From Chloroflexota bacterium (lineage in GTDB: Bacteria; Chloroflexota; Dehalococcoidia; Lucifugimonadales; Lucifugimonadaceae), in NCBI GenBank assembly GCA_029262735.1, contig JAJCYY010000113.1, positions 1-64,000 of the forward strand: a DNA stretch of 64,000 nt, read 5' to 3'. Positions 23,584 to 31,772 of the stretch are shown here, one piece after another (position 1 is the stretch's first letter; every line of letters begins with the position of its first letter). The notes below the pieces were generated by a model. It had not been told where the DNA came from. It did not search any database and was given only the letters and a program-made list of their open reading frames with translations. Position numbers and translations under genes: made by a program.

Positions 23584-24945
23584 ATGCCGTTCGGATTCGG
23601 TAGACGAGATGAAGGTGATTTGCCGCCCGGTTCGATGGGCTGGCCAATACTCGGAGAGGCGCTCGCCTATGCTCGCTCGCCACACAGGTTCATAGAGTCT
23701 CGTGCTAAGAGGCACGGTCCGATCTTCAAAACTCGCATCCTCGGCAGCAGAGTGATCTGCTTTGTTGGCGCGGAACCCTTCGATTTCTTCGCCAACAATC
23801 CTGATTTCGTGCGGACAGGCGGAGCCCCCGGACACGTCCAGAAACTGCTGGGTTACAGCTCATTGCCACTGGTTGACGGCCCGGCGCACTCAAGCTTGCG
23901 AGAGAAGGTTTCACTTGCTGTCAGGCCGGAGGCTCAGAGCAGTTACCTTGCCCAGAACGAGATATTGCTCGGCAGGTACATGAAGCGATGGGAAACCCTG
24001 GGAGAGTTTGCATGGGCTGACGAGTTCAAGCTGTTTAGCGCGGGACTATGTTTGAAGCTGATCCTGGGCGAAGAATCCAACTTCGCGGACGATGAAGCGC
24101 TCGCTGGCACACTCGACGAGTACATCAGTGGGCTCAACGCCTTCCCAATCAATCTACGGTTCAATGCGTATGGAAAGGCCCTGAAGCGACAGAACCAGTT
24201 GCTTGAGATGATCGGAACGGCGGTGGCCAAACACTCACCGCCAGCGAAGACGAAAGAAAAAAGCATGTTGAGCTGGTTAGCAGAGCCCGGTGAATCGGGC
24301 GATCTACCGATCTCGGCACCCGTCATTCGAGCCCAGCTGCTGCACCTTTTATTCGCCACGTACGGCGGGATGTCCAGGATCCTGCCGCTGCTCACCATGA
24401 ACCTGGCGCAGTATGCGGACGTTCGCAACCGAGTCGAGCATGAGATTGCTCCGGTGCCTCAAGAAAACGCAAGCAGCATCGAAGCGCTCGTTGGACTCGA
24501 GTACCTCAATGCCGTGACGAAAGAGGTACGACGACATAATCGGCTCTTTGCGACCAATTTTTTCAGCAAAGTGATCCAACCGAGCACGGTCGAAGGTTAT
24601 GAAATTCCGGAGGGATGGATTGCCACTGGAGCGATCTACCAGACCATGCAAGACGAAGCGGTCTTTCCGGAGCCGGGCAGATTTGACCCCGGGCGGTTTG
24701 CTGACTCCACAGTGGACAGCGACGCCGTGTCGAAAGCGTACATCCCGCATGGCGGCGGCTCGGAGTCAGGCCACAGATGTCCAGCAGAAGACTTCACAAC
24801 ACTCTGCATGCAGCAGGTCGCGCTGATGCTGCTCCGCTCGCACCAATGGGAAATGCTCGAAGGACAGGACCTGTCACTGACCGGCGGGCCGTCACCAATG
24901 CCGCGTGACGGCATCCGGGTTCAGTTCCGGCGCAGGACCGGCTGA
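23584..24945 (+). CDS. Cytochrome P450, CYP152-like peroxygenase type
   Basis: This is a full-length P450 of 453 residues. It starts with LPPGSMGWPILGEAL, has the ExxR motif E314-V-R-R317 and the heme cysteine C399 in IPHGGGSESGHRCPAED. Three extra residues between GGG and the Cys loop, and the GHRCP ending, recall the fatty-acid peroxygenases CYP152 (P450-BS-beta, OleT). The I-helix reads LLFATYGGMSRIL, without the usual acid-alcohol pair, as in P450s that use hydroperoxides instead of O2 and redox partners. No ferredoxin or reductase gene is nearby. It could act on a hydroperoxide made by the neighbouring dioxygenase. It is 40 bases downstream of the cytochrome gene. Confidence 0.87.
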   Translation: MPFGFGRRDEGDLPPGSMGWPILGEALAYARSPHRFIESRAKRHGPIFKTRILGSRVICFVGAEPFDFFANNPDFVRTGGAPGHVQKLLGYSSLPLVDGPAHSSLREKVSLAVRPEAQSSYLAQNEILLGRYMKRWETLGEFAWADEFKLFSAGLCLKLILGEESNFADDEALAGTLDEYISGLNAFPINLRFNAYGKALKRQNQLLEMIGTAVAKHSPPAKTKEKSMLSWLAEPGESGDLPISAPVIRAQLLHLLFATYGGMSRILPLLTMNLAQYADVRNRVEHEIAPVPQENASSIEALVGLEYLNAVTKEVRRHNRLFATNFFSKVIQPSTVEGYEIPEGWIATGAIYQTMQDEAVFPEPGRFDPGRFADSTVDSDAVSKAYIPHGGGSESGHRCPAEDFTTLCMQQVALMLLRSHQWEMLEGQDLSLTGGPSPMPRDGIRVQFRRRTG

Positions 24946-24951
24946 ACCGTG

Positions 24952-26346
24952 TTACCCGGCCGGTACGGCACTTCGATCTTGCTCAAACATCCCGGCAAAA
25001 TAGTCATTTAGCAACCGGTTCGATGGGTCGTACCGGCGCCTGTACTCGGAGAACTTCTCAAGGTTTGCACCGAACGCTTTCGTGGCCTGCGCTGGCTCAA
25101 TCCACTTGGTCTGGTTAAAGAGAGGCACGCCACCTAGCTCACTGCAGAACCGGTTATAGGCTTGCAAAAATTCGTCCCAGCCCTTCGCGCCCGTTGACAC
25201 CGGATCAATCGTCATCACATCTCCGTCGTACGAGTACGAGAACAGCGAACTGCTGTCGCTGAGGATGCGATAGCCAACATTGAGCAGATCGCAACGGTAT
25301 CCAGACTCCTTGTAGTGCTGCTTGCAGAAGGCGAAATACTCACGCAACACCCTGGTGTACTCGGCCTCAGGAAATGCCCAGATGCTAAACGTGTACCGGC
25401 TTCTGCCGGACTTGTGCGGGTATCGGATCAGCTGATCGGTGGCCAGCGTGTAGTCACTGCTGATCATCTTTTTCAGCGCTATCTGAATGAACCTGTTGAA
25501 CCGATTCACCAGGAAGTAACGCAAGGGTTTCCACGGCACAAACCGAGTAGCCAAGTAACCAAATGTTGGCGCAGCCGTCTTCCACACCCAGTTGCGTAGT
25601 CGCCACGGACGAGAACTTGGTGAACCCTTGGGTTCAACGTATTTTCTGTACTCGACCGTGATCTTGTTCAGGAAGGGGTACAGATAGAGCATCATCGACT
25701 CATCCCGGGCGATCAGTTCGGGGAGACTGCGCTCGAACTCGTCGATGCTGTACGTCGAGTGATGGACTGACATCGCCTGCAGAGGCTTCACACGGAATGT
25801 TGCCTCGTACACGATCCCGAGCAGCCCGTAGCTCGATCGCATTATCTCCAGCAGCTCTCCGTCATCCTGCGTCACCTCGAGCAGTTTGCCATCCGGTGTC
25901 ACAAGCTTGATGCTGTCGGCGTACGAGCAGACCTGTCCGAACTCGCCCGGCATCGAGGCATCTTTTGTGCCACCGCAACAGGCGCTGCCAATTGTCAGGT
26001 TGCCAAGCTCAACGTTTACATAGAATTGCAAATTCTTCTCTTGCAACTGTTTTGCAACATCGATGTAGAGGGCTCCAGCCTGAGCCGTCACATAGTCTTC
26101 GCCTATCTCGACGATGTCGGTCATTCCGCTCACATCGACGATGGTGCCGCCGTCCGCAGTAGCGCAGCGAGTGGTTGAGTGATTTGAACCGACGGCCCTG
26201 ACCGGTGCCGGGTACTTTTCGGGATCGTTCATTACGGCCACGATGTCCTCGACTCCGCGTGCCTTGACCACGACCTGTGGGTGGGAAACGACGTCACCGC
26301 CCCAGTTCCGAACCTCAATTCCTGAACGATCGATTGTCTCTTGCAT
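24952..26346 (-). CDS. FAD-linked oxidase of the VAO/PCMH family (aldonolactone/alditol oxidase-like)
   Basis: This flavoprotein has an FAD-binding PCMH domain at about 18-200. It opens with VRAVGSNHSTTRC, where H56 is in the place of the covalent FAD histidine of alditol and gulonolactone oxidases. GNLTIGSACCGGTKDAS and SYGLLGIVYEATFRV follow. The C-terminal half (about 240-464) has DPSNRLLNDYFAGMF, as in D-arabinono-lactone oxidases. It converges on the P450, with stop codons 6 bases apart, so it shares the locus but not the message. A GGGGAC ribosome site precedes the ATG. It might oxidise an alcohol or aldehyde product of the lipid pathway; sugar lactones are the alternative. Confidence 0.84.
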   Translation of the reverse strand: MQETIDRSGIEVRNWGGDVVSHPQVVVKARGVEDIVAVMNDPEKYPAPVRAVGSNHSTTRCATADGGTIVDVSGMTDIVEIGEDYVTAQAGALYIDVAKQLQEKNLQFYVNVELGNLTIGSACCGGTKDASMPGEFGQVCSYADSIKLVTPDGKLLEVTQDDGELLEIMRSSYGLLGIVYEATFRVKPLQAMSVHHSTYSIDEFERSLPELIARDESMMLYLYPFLNKITVEYRKYVEPKGSPSSRPWRLRNWVWKTAAPTFGYLATRFVPWKPLRYFLVNRFNRFIQIALKKMISSDYTLATDQLIRYPHKSGRSRYTFSIWAFPEAEYTRVLREYFAFCKQHYKESGYRCDLLNVGYRILSDSSSLFSYSYDGDVMTIDPVSTGAKGWDEFLQAYNRFCSELGGVPLFNQTKWIEPAQATKAFGANLEKFSEYRRRYDPSNRLLNDYFAGMFEQDRSAVPAG

Positions 26347-26783
26347 GTTAGATTTGTCCCCTTGCGTGCTGTCTGAGCTCGCTAAGTCCGGCCCTGGTCG
26401 GCGATCTCAGGCGTTCAATCGGCGTCCCGAGGATATCTTCCTCAGCGAGAACGGTCCATCCGGCTTCAATTCGCAGTCGGCCAGATCGTGTCTTGTGATC
26501 GACCGACCGGTACTGAGGGACGCGTCTGCACATGGAGATCCAGCGTCACAGCGCAGGTAGTTCGGGTATTCGCTCCCTGCATGTGGGGCTTTCCACCGAA
26601 AACACAGTCGAGGCGCTAAGCGCTTTCAGGGAAATGACTTGCGGTTACCGGCTGAACCTCATGCTTACTCAGTAGTCCACCGGATTCACCCCGTATTTTC
26701 GGCGTACCGCTGCCAGGCGCGCCGACAATTCAGCTTCTCCCGATCTGAGTCAATCTGGATCAATCGAGTAGAAAGAGGAGTTC
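26347..26783. other. Intergenic region between FAD oxidase and dehydratase
   Basis: This 437-base stretch has no believable gene, repeat family member or terminator. It must hold the minus-strand promoter of the FAD oxidase. I found no clear -35/-10 pair. Confidence 0.4.
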
Positions 26784-28628
26784 TCACCCGGTGTGATGTC
26801 CTGCCGCGTGCTCCGGCGCCTCAACGTGCGTCTCGACCGGCGTGTTGCCCACCAGGAAATCGAAGTCGCAGCCTGCTGGAGCCTGCATCACATGCTCAAG
26901 GTAAAGACGCCGATAGCCCCGCTGCCCGGCACTCTTTGCACCGTCACCGCCATGCCACGCCGCCGAGTCCCCAGCCGGTCCGGCAATCGCCGCCCTCCGA
27001 CGCTCAAGCTCAGCCTCGTCCACGATCAGGTCCAGTCTTCGTCCTTCGATATCGATCTCGATCATGTCGCCGCTCTCGACAAGCGCAAGCGGCCCGCCCA
27101 CAGCCGCCTCAGGCGCAACGTGCAGGATGATCGTCCCGAACGCAGTGCCAGACATACGAGCATCTGAAATGCGGATCATGTCTCGCACGCCCTGTTGCAG
27201 CAGCTTCCTGGGCAGAGGCAGGAATCCCGCCTCCGGCATTCCCGGACCGCCAACTGGCCCCGCATTCTTCATCACCAGCACGTCATTAGCCGTCACGTCC
27301 AGGTCCGGGTCGTCAATCCGCATCTTCAGGTCAATCGGGCTCTCGAAGACGACCGCACGGCCCCGGTGCTGCATGAGCTCTGGCGACGCCGCAGAAACCT
27401 TGATCACCGCTCCGTCCGGCGCCAGTGTGCCCTTCAGCACCGCAAGTCCGCCCTCATCGCTCATGGCCTTATCGAGAGGCAAAACCACATCGTCGTTGAA
27501 GCACTCGGCACCGGCGATCTCCTCGCCAAGCGTCTTTCCGCTCACCGTCATGCAGGAACGGTCCAGCAGGTGCTCAATGCGCTTCAAAACGGCAGGCACT
27601 CCGCCCGCGTAGTAGAGATCCTCCATCAGGTACTTGCCAGACGGCTTCAGGTTCAGAACGGTTGGCGTCGACTGCGACAGCTCATCGAAGCTCTCGAGAT
27701 CAAGCTCAACGCCTGCGCGCCCGGCGATGGCGGTCAGGTGAATGATGGCGTTCGTCGAGCCGCCCATCGTCAGCAGCGTCGTGATGGCGTTTGTGAATGC
27801 CGCTTTAGTCATGATCTGCGAAGGCCGCACGCCCTCAAGTGCCAGCTCAACGGCCCGCGCCCCAGCTTGCTCGGCGAACACGGAGCGGCGAGAGTCTGCC
27901 GCAGGTATCGATGCGCCGCCAGATAGTGTCATTCCGAGCGCCTCGCACAGCGCAGACATCGTGGACGCCGTCCCCATCACCATGCAGTGGCCGGGCGAAC
28001 GGTAGATCGCCTCCTCCATCGAGTCGTACTGCGCCTGCGTGATCGTCCCGGCACGGAGCTCAGACCAGAATCGTCGACAGTCGGTGCATGAGCCAAGCTC
28101 CTCGCCCCGCCAGTTGCCCTTCAGCGATGGTCCGCCGGTCACGATGATCGCAGGCAGGTCAGCAGACGCCGCGCCCATCAGCGCCGCTGGAGTGGTCTTG
28201 TCGCAGCCGGAGAGCAGCACGACGCCATCGATCGGCAGGCCGCGGATCATCTCCTCGACGTCCATCGCCATCAGGTTCCGGCACAGCATCGATGTCGGCG
28301 TCAGGAAGAATTCGCCGAGCGAAATAGTCGGGAATTCAAGGGGAAAACCGCCTGCCCGGATGATGCCGCGCTTCACGTGCTCAGCAAGGTCTCGCAGGTG
28401 CGAGTTGCAGTGCGTGGCCTCCGACCAGCTGTTGGCAATGCCGATAACCGGCCGCCCGGAGAACGAGTCTTCCGACCACCCCTGCGCCTTCAGCCCGGCT
28501 CGGTGCAGGAAGCCTTCGAGATCTCGCCCCCCAAACCACTCCTGGCTGCGAAGTATCTTGTTCGTTGTGGCACCCGAGGCAGTATCACCAGTTCCGTTGT
28601 GTCCGTTTTGGGCCATCAGTACATGCAT
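26784..28628 (-). CDS. IlvD/Edd family dehydratase (sugar-acid dehydratase type)
   Basis: This is an Fe-S dehydratase of the dihydroxy-acid/6-phosphogluconate dehydratase family. Three Cys suit the [2Fe-2S] cluster of the pentonate dehydratase branch: C74 (HCNSHL), C142 (GCDKTT) and C214 (GHCMVMGTAST). The extra segment ELGSCTDCRRFWSELRAGTI and the length of 614 residues favour the L-arabinonate/D-xylonate dehydratase group over biosynthetic IlvD, which is shorter. No ilvC or ilvE lies nearby. Two start codons are possible (28628 and 28616); neither has ideal spacing. It would fit with the aldose dehydrogenase and lactonase genes in an oxidative sugar pathway. Confidence 0.86.
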   Translation of the reverse strand: MHVLMAQNGHNGTGDTASGATTNKILRSQEWFGGRDLEGFLHRAGLKAQGWSEDSFSGRPVIGIANSWSEATHCNSHLRDLAEHVKRGIIRAGGFPLEFPTISLGEFFLTPTSMLCRNLMAMDVEEMIRGLPIDGVVLLSGCDKTTPAALMGAASADLPAIIVTGGPSLKGNWRGEELGSCTDCRRFWSELRAGTITQAQYDSMEEAIYRSPGHCMVMGTASTMSALCEALGMTLSGGASIPAADSRRSVFAEQAGARAVELALEGVRPSQIMTKAAFTNAITTLLTMGGSTNAIIHLTAIAGRAGVELDLESFDELSQSTPTVLNLKPSGKYLMEDLYYAGGVPAVLKRIEHLLDRSCMTVSGKTLGEEIAGAECFNDDVVLPLDKAMSDEGGLAVLKGTLAPDGAVIKVSAASPELMQHRGRAVVFESPIDLKMRIDDPDLDVTANDVLVMKNAGPVGGPGMPEAGFLPLPRKLLQQGVRDMIRISDARMSGTAFGTIILHVAPEAAVGGPLALVESGDMIEIDIEGRRLDLIVDEAELERRRAAIAGPAGDSAAWHGGDGAKSAGQRGYRRLYLEHVMQAPAGCDFDFLVGNTPVETHVEAPEHAAGHHTG

Positions 28629-28649
28629 CTCCGTGTCGCCAATGCGTTT

Positions 28650-28688
28650 TTCCTCTCTCCCCTCCGCGGGAGACAGTTAGAGAGAGAA
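28650..28688. repeat. Short repeat with CTCTCTCC...GAGAGAG arms
   Basis: CCTCTCTCCCCTCCGCGGGA and a following TTAGAGAGAG form a self-complementary segment. A near copy with the same AGTTAGAGAGAG end lies at 37733-37770. Both sit next to TGTCAT-family repeats. Confidence 0.5.
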
Positions 28689-28712
28689 AGCATCTGCCGG
28701 AACCCGACAGAT

Positions 28713-28845
28713 TGTCATCCCGACCATCGCGGAGAGGTCCTACATACCATCTGCACCCGCCCGTGGCATCCGCGGCCTCTCGAAGTGGACTCCAGATTCA
28801 TCAATGAGCCGCGTACGATCCCTGCGAGCCGCGAACGAGATGACA
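28713..28845. repeat. TGTCAT...ATGACA dispersed repeat element
   Basis: The unit begins TGTCATCCCGACCATCGCGG and ends GATCCCTGCGAGCCGCGAACGA-GATGACA. The arms are more diverged than at 12815-12994. It lies in the gap between the divergent dehydratase and C45 hydrolase genes. Confidence 0.6.
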
Positions 28846-28851
28846 AAAATC

Positions 28852-28900
28852 ACCCTCTCCTTTGTCCTACGCCCGGAGGGCACCCTCTCAAGGGAGAGTG
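28852..28900. repeat. CACCCTCTCC...GGAGAG repeat following the TGTCAT element
   Basis: CACCCTCTCC, TTGTCCTACGCCCGGAGGGCACCC and AAGGGAGAG match the copy at 37882-37932 in order. In both places it starts within about 10 bases after the GATGACA end of a TGTCAT element, so the two repeats seem to travel as one composite. Confidence 0.6.
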
Positions 28901-29015
28901 ATTATCAAAGGGTTACCTGTTCGCAATAAGTGATGAAGCATGCGTAAGATACCGGAAGATAAGGATGCAAGGACTGTTGCCAGGAAAATGCCCTGCTCTC
29001 CCGGAACACAAAAAT

Positions 29016-30149
29016 ATGACATCAACACGGCAGGAAAAACAGACCCGATTCCCCGAGTTCACCGCGTTCGGTAGCCCTGAACAGATCGGTCACGCTATCG
29101 GCGAGCAGTTCCGCGATTCGATCCGCGGCATGAGCGAAATCGTGCTGGACCGCTTCAATCAGAGCGCAGTCGTGCCGGTGTCGACCGCAGAAGCCAATAT
29201 GGTCGCCGCCGCCGCCGTCCCATTTGCCGAAGCCTATCTCCCCGACGGAGTGACGGAGCTTCGTGCCACAGCCCGCGCCGCTGGCATCCCGTTCGAACGC
29301 ATCATGCTCATCAACGTTCGCAGTATGCTTTCCGCGCCCGCCATTTCGGGCGACCCCGTGAACGCAACGCCCGAAGGCTGCACAACCGTCATGGTCGGGA
29401 AAAACGCATCGGAAAGCGAGACCGGTTTCGCGGGGCAGAACTGGGACAACGACCCTGAAATGGGCCCGTTTTCAGCCGTCTTCACCAGGAAACCGACCGG
29501 CAAGCCAGCATTCATGACCTGGTGCCAGCCCGGCGTCATCGCCTACATGGGCCTCTCCGAAGCGGGCATCGGCATATGCATGAACGCCCTCAACGGTCCA
29601 TCTCGACGAGACGGCGTCGGCTGGTACTTCATCGTCCGCTCCATCTACGAGCAGCGTTCGCTAGACGGCATCGTTTCGAGAATTAGTTCCGCTCGGCGTG
29701 CGATGACTGCAAATGCCGCCTTCATCACGCCCGAAGGCCCAGCCGACCTTGAGATCACGCTCGACTCCGTGCACACGCTGAAGGCCGGGGAGGCCGAAAC
29801 GCTCGTTCACACGAACCACTGCGTCCACGATAGCCTGACCTCGTACAACACAGATCACGCAGACACCATCTACGGTCAGTCGTTCGAGCGCAAGGCACGC
29901 GCCGAGGAGCTTCTCGCCGGAATCAGTGGCTCGGCTCAAGATGGAAAAGTCTCGGTCGATGACGTGAAGTCGATCCTCTCGGACCGGCAGGGTTTTCCCA
30001 CGTCCATCAACCGGTATCCTAACGACGACCCCGCAACGGGCTGGCAGCGGTCGGTTATCTCGATAATCGTTGAGCCAGAAGCCGGCCAGATGCACGTTTC
30101 GAGAGGCAACCCTGGCGACAATCCGTACGAGCTTTATCTTCTCAACTGA
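29016..30149 (+). CDS. C45-type Ntn hydrolase (acyl-CoA:6-APA acyltransferase-like)
   Basis: This is an N-terminal nucleophile hydrolase of the C45 peptidase group that includes penicillin acyltransferase. It should self-cleave before C122 in TPEGCTTVM. Typical motifs follow: FAGQNWDND, GMSEIV near the start, GLSEAGIGICMNAL and TNHC in the C-terminal part. The family hydrolyses or transfers amide bonds of acyl-amino compounds. The ATG at 29016 is preceded by a weak GGAA site; an ATG at 28965 directly after AAGG would add 17 residues. There is no signal peptide. It is followed by two small genes, possibly one transcription unit. The substrate is unknown. Confidence 0.85.
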   Translation: MTSTRQEKQTRFPEFTAFGSPEQIGHAIGEQFRDSIRGMSEIVLDRFNQSAVVPVSTAEANMVAAAAVPFAEAYLPDGVTELRATARAAGIPFERIMLINVRSMLSAPAISGDPVNATPEGCTTVMVGKNASESETGFAGQNWDNDPEMGPFSAVFTRKPTGKPAFMTWCQPGVIAYMGLSEAGIGICMNALNGPSRRDGVGWYFIVRSIYEQRSLDGIVSRISSARRAMTANAAFITPEGPADLEITLDSVHTLKAGEAETLVHTNHCVHDSLTSYNTDHADTIYGQSFERKARAEELLAGISGSAQDGKVSVDDVKSILSDRQGFPTSINRYPNDDPATGWQRSVISIIVEPEAGQMHVSRGNPGDNPYELYLLN

Positions 30150-30192
30150 CAATTGCTGATCTTCAGCAAAGTGAAACTCAGGCCGGTGACCC

Positions 30193-30405
30193 TTGCGACT
30201 CAGCCGTAGCATGATGATCGGTGCCGGTATCGGCTTCATCTTCGGGATTATCTTCACAATCATCTCGGCATTCCAGTTCGATGAAACGCGTACGACGGCG
30301 GGCGAGACGATCGCCGTCGGCCTGCTCGTTGGAATGCCGATTGCGGCGGTGATTGGAACATTCGCTGGCTGGCTCTGGGATGTGTTCATCAGGCCGAAGC
30401 CGTGA
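30193..30405 (+). CDS. Small two-helix membrane protein
   Basis: This 70-residue protein has two hydrophobic segments (about 8-27 and 39-63) split by a short charged stretch, and ends RPKP. The start is TTG, or the ATG pair at 30211 (64 residues); ribosome sites are weak for both. It overlaps the lipoprotein gene by four bases (GTGA), which supports its reality. I know no family for it. Confidence 0.6.
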   Translation: MRLSRSMMIGAGIGFIFGIIFTIISAFQFDETRTTAGETIAVGLLVGMPIAAVIGTFAGWLWDVFIRPKP

Positions 30406-30821
30406 GCGGGGCAACCGATCGCCGCATTAAGCGCCTAGCACTGGTATTCATCTTGATGCCTGCGCTCATGGCCCTGGCCGCCTGCTCATCCGGAGCGGAC
30501 CCAACATCAACTCCGCCAGCCGAAGGCGCCATCTCAGGCACTCTTTCGATCGGCCCACTCTGCCCGGTCGAGCCTTGCAGCAACCCGATCAACCCGTATC
30601 CCGGTCTCCAGGTGGCGATTGTGCGGAATGATGAGGTGGTTGCACTTCTCGATGTCAACGAAGACGGAGCGTTCTCCGGCCTGGTCCCCGCGGGTGAATA
30701 CCAACTCAACGTGCAGCCCTGCGAATTTCTCGGCTGTCGGTTCTCGCTGCCGGTTTCGATTATCGTGATCGAAGGCCAGGCGACGCGAGTCGACATCGAT
30801 ATCGACACCGGGATCAGGTGA
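30402..30821 (+). CDS. Small lipoprotein with carboxypeptidase-regulatory-like fold
   Basis: This 139-residue exported protein has a signal ending in LMALAAC (Cys28 lipidated), then a Thr/Pro tether. A beta-sandwich-like repeat follows, with DVNEDGAFSGLVPAGEYQL, a pattern common in CarboxypepD_reg or SdrB-type domains. A Cys pair near 54-59 and another near 108-113 may form disulfides. The GTG start is coupled to the membrane gene before it (GTGA overlap). It has no known role; a cell-envelope function is likely. Confidence 0.78.
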   Translation: MSGATDRRIKRLALVFILMPALMALAACSSGADPTSTPPAEGAISGTLSIGPLCPVEPCSNPINPYPGLQVAIVRNDEVVALLDVNEDGAFSGLVPAGEYQLNVQPCEFLGCRFSLPVSIIVIEGQATRVDIDIDTGIR

Positions 30822-30828
30822 TTCGAAC

Positions 30829-31038
30829 CTATCGGCGGATCTTCAGCAGCCTGAGCAACCTGTCGAAAACACCCCGGCCGCCACCCGGCTTGAACGCCTT
30901 GTGAGCGCGGTCCGTCGAACACTTGTGACAGGTGCAGTAGGGCGGGTGATTTCCGCCTCTATATGCTTTTTCGTCCAATCGAAAATTCCCGAACGAAGCA
31001 TCGCGCACGTTCAAATGAATGCTAGAAACGTGCTTCAA
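30829..31038 (-). CDS. Small CxCxxC protein (possible)
   Basis: This 69-residue frame ends in a basic tail (FDRLLRLLKIRR) and carries HPPYCTCHKC, a compact Cys motif that could bind zinc or another metal. It starts at a TTG with a poor ribosome site and is convergent with the lipoprotein gene, 7 bases away. I include it because the motif and basic tail look like a real protein rather than a shadow. Confidence 0.45.
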   Translation of the reverse strand: MKHVSSIHLNVRDASFGNFRLDEKAYRGGNHPPYCTCHKCSTDRAHKAFKPGGGRGVFDRLLRLLKIRR

Positions 31039-31163
31039 TCATCTCACAGCGCAGGAAACCACGTGTGAAGAAATGATTGGGACGAGAGTGAACCCGAGTA
31101 CGCACTGAGTTCTGCTGCGAGTGTGGCCGTGAAAGCGGCACAACAAAGGGAGTAGAACCCGGA

Positions 31164-31577
31164 CTAAGCGCTCCTGGCGTCTGTTATCGGGGGAGCAGCT
31201 TCGGCTCTGGCCTTTGCCTTCAGCGCCCAGTTGACGCACATCTCAACTTCCCCGGTTTCCCAGGGCTTCGTGATGTAGTCACGGGTGCCGAGTTGAACGG
31301 CCCGGACCATGGCGTGACGATCACCCTGAGCGGTGACCATGATCACTGCGATCGATTCGGTCACAGGGTCTGACTTGAGTTTACGAAGCACCTCAAGCCC
31401 GTCCATCCGAGGCATTGCGATGTCGAGAAGGATCACGTCCGGAGAATCGTTGACCGCCCGTTCCAGGCCGATCAATCCATTCTCGGCGTGAAGCACATCG
31501 TGCCCTTCTTCATCGAGAATAGCCGCGAGCGCATCCCTGATCTCTTCGTGGTCATCGACAACCAGTATTTTCGACAT
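31164..31577 (-). CDS. Single-domain response regulator (CheY-like)
   Basis: This is a receiver domain alone, 137 residues. The acidic pocket is D8/D9, the phospho-acceptor is D52 (LLDIAMPRMDG), and T82 (VTAQGD) and K102 (TKPW) are conserved. A short Ala-rich tail follows. No output domain is present and no histidine kinase lies nearby, so it must be fed by a kinase elsewhere and act by protein contact, as CheY or Spo0F do. It diverges from the comM gene by about 195 bases. Confidence 0.93.
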   Translation of the reverse strand: MSKILVVDDHEEIRDALAAILDEEGHDVLHAENGLIGLERAVNDSPDVILLDIAMPRMDGLEVLRKLKSDPVTESIAVIMVTAQGDRHAMVRAVQLGTRDYITKPWETGEVEMCVNWALKAKARAEAAPPITDARSA

Positions 31578-31772
31578 CTAGCAAAGTCCCTTTGCATCAC
31601 GACTCAACAAGACAGATTGACCGAGAGATTGGCCGAATCACAGTATCGATACTGCATGACGTTCGGGAGTGGGAGTTGGCAACAAGGTGTTGTTCGGGTG
31701 TGCATCACAGATCAATAGTGCGGTGTGACAGGGTGTTTCCAGTTCGTCTCACCCCGCGGCTAGCATGCGCCC

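Noticed and set aside
26639-27130. 163-codon frame overlapping the dehydratase end
   Set aside because: Pro/Arg/Ser-rich, overlaps the IlvD/Edd gene by over 340 bases, and has no motif.
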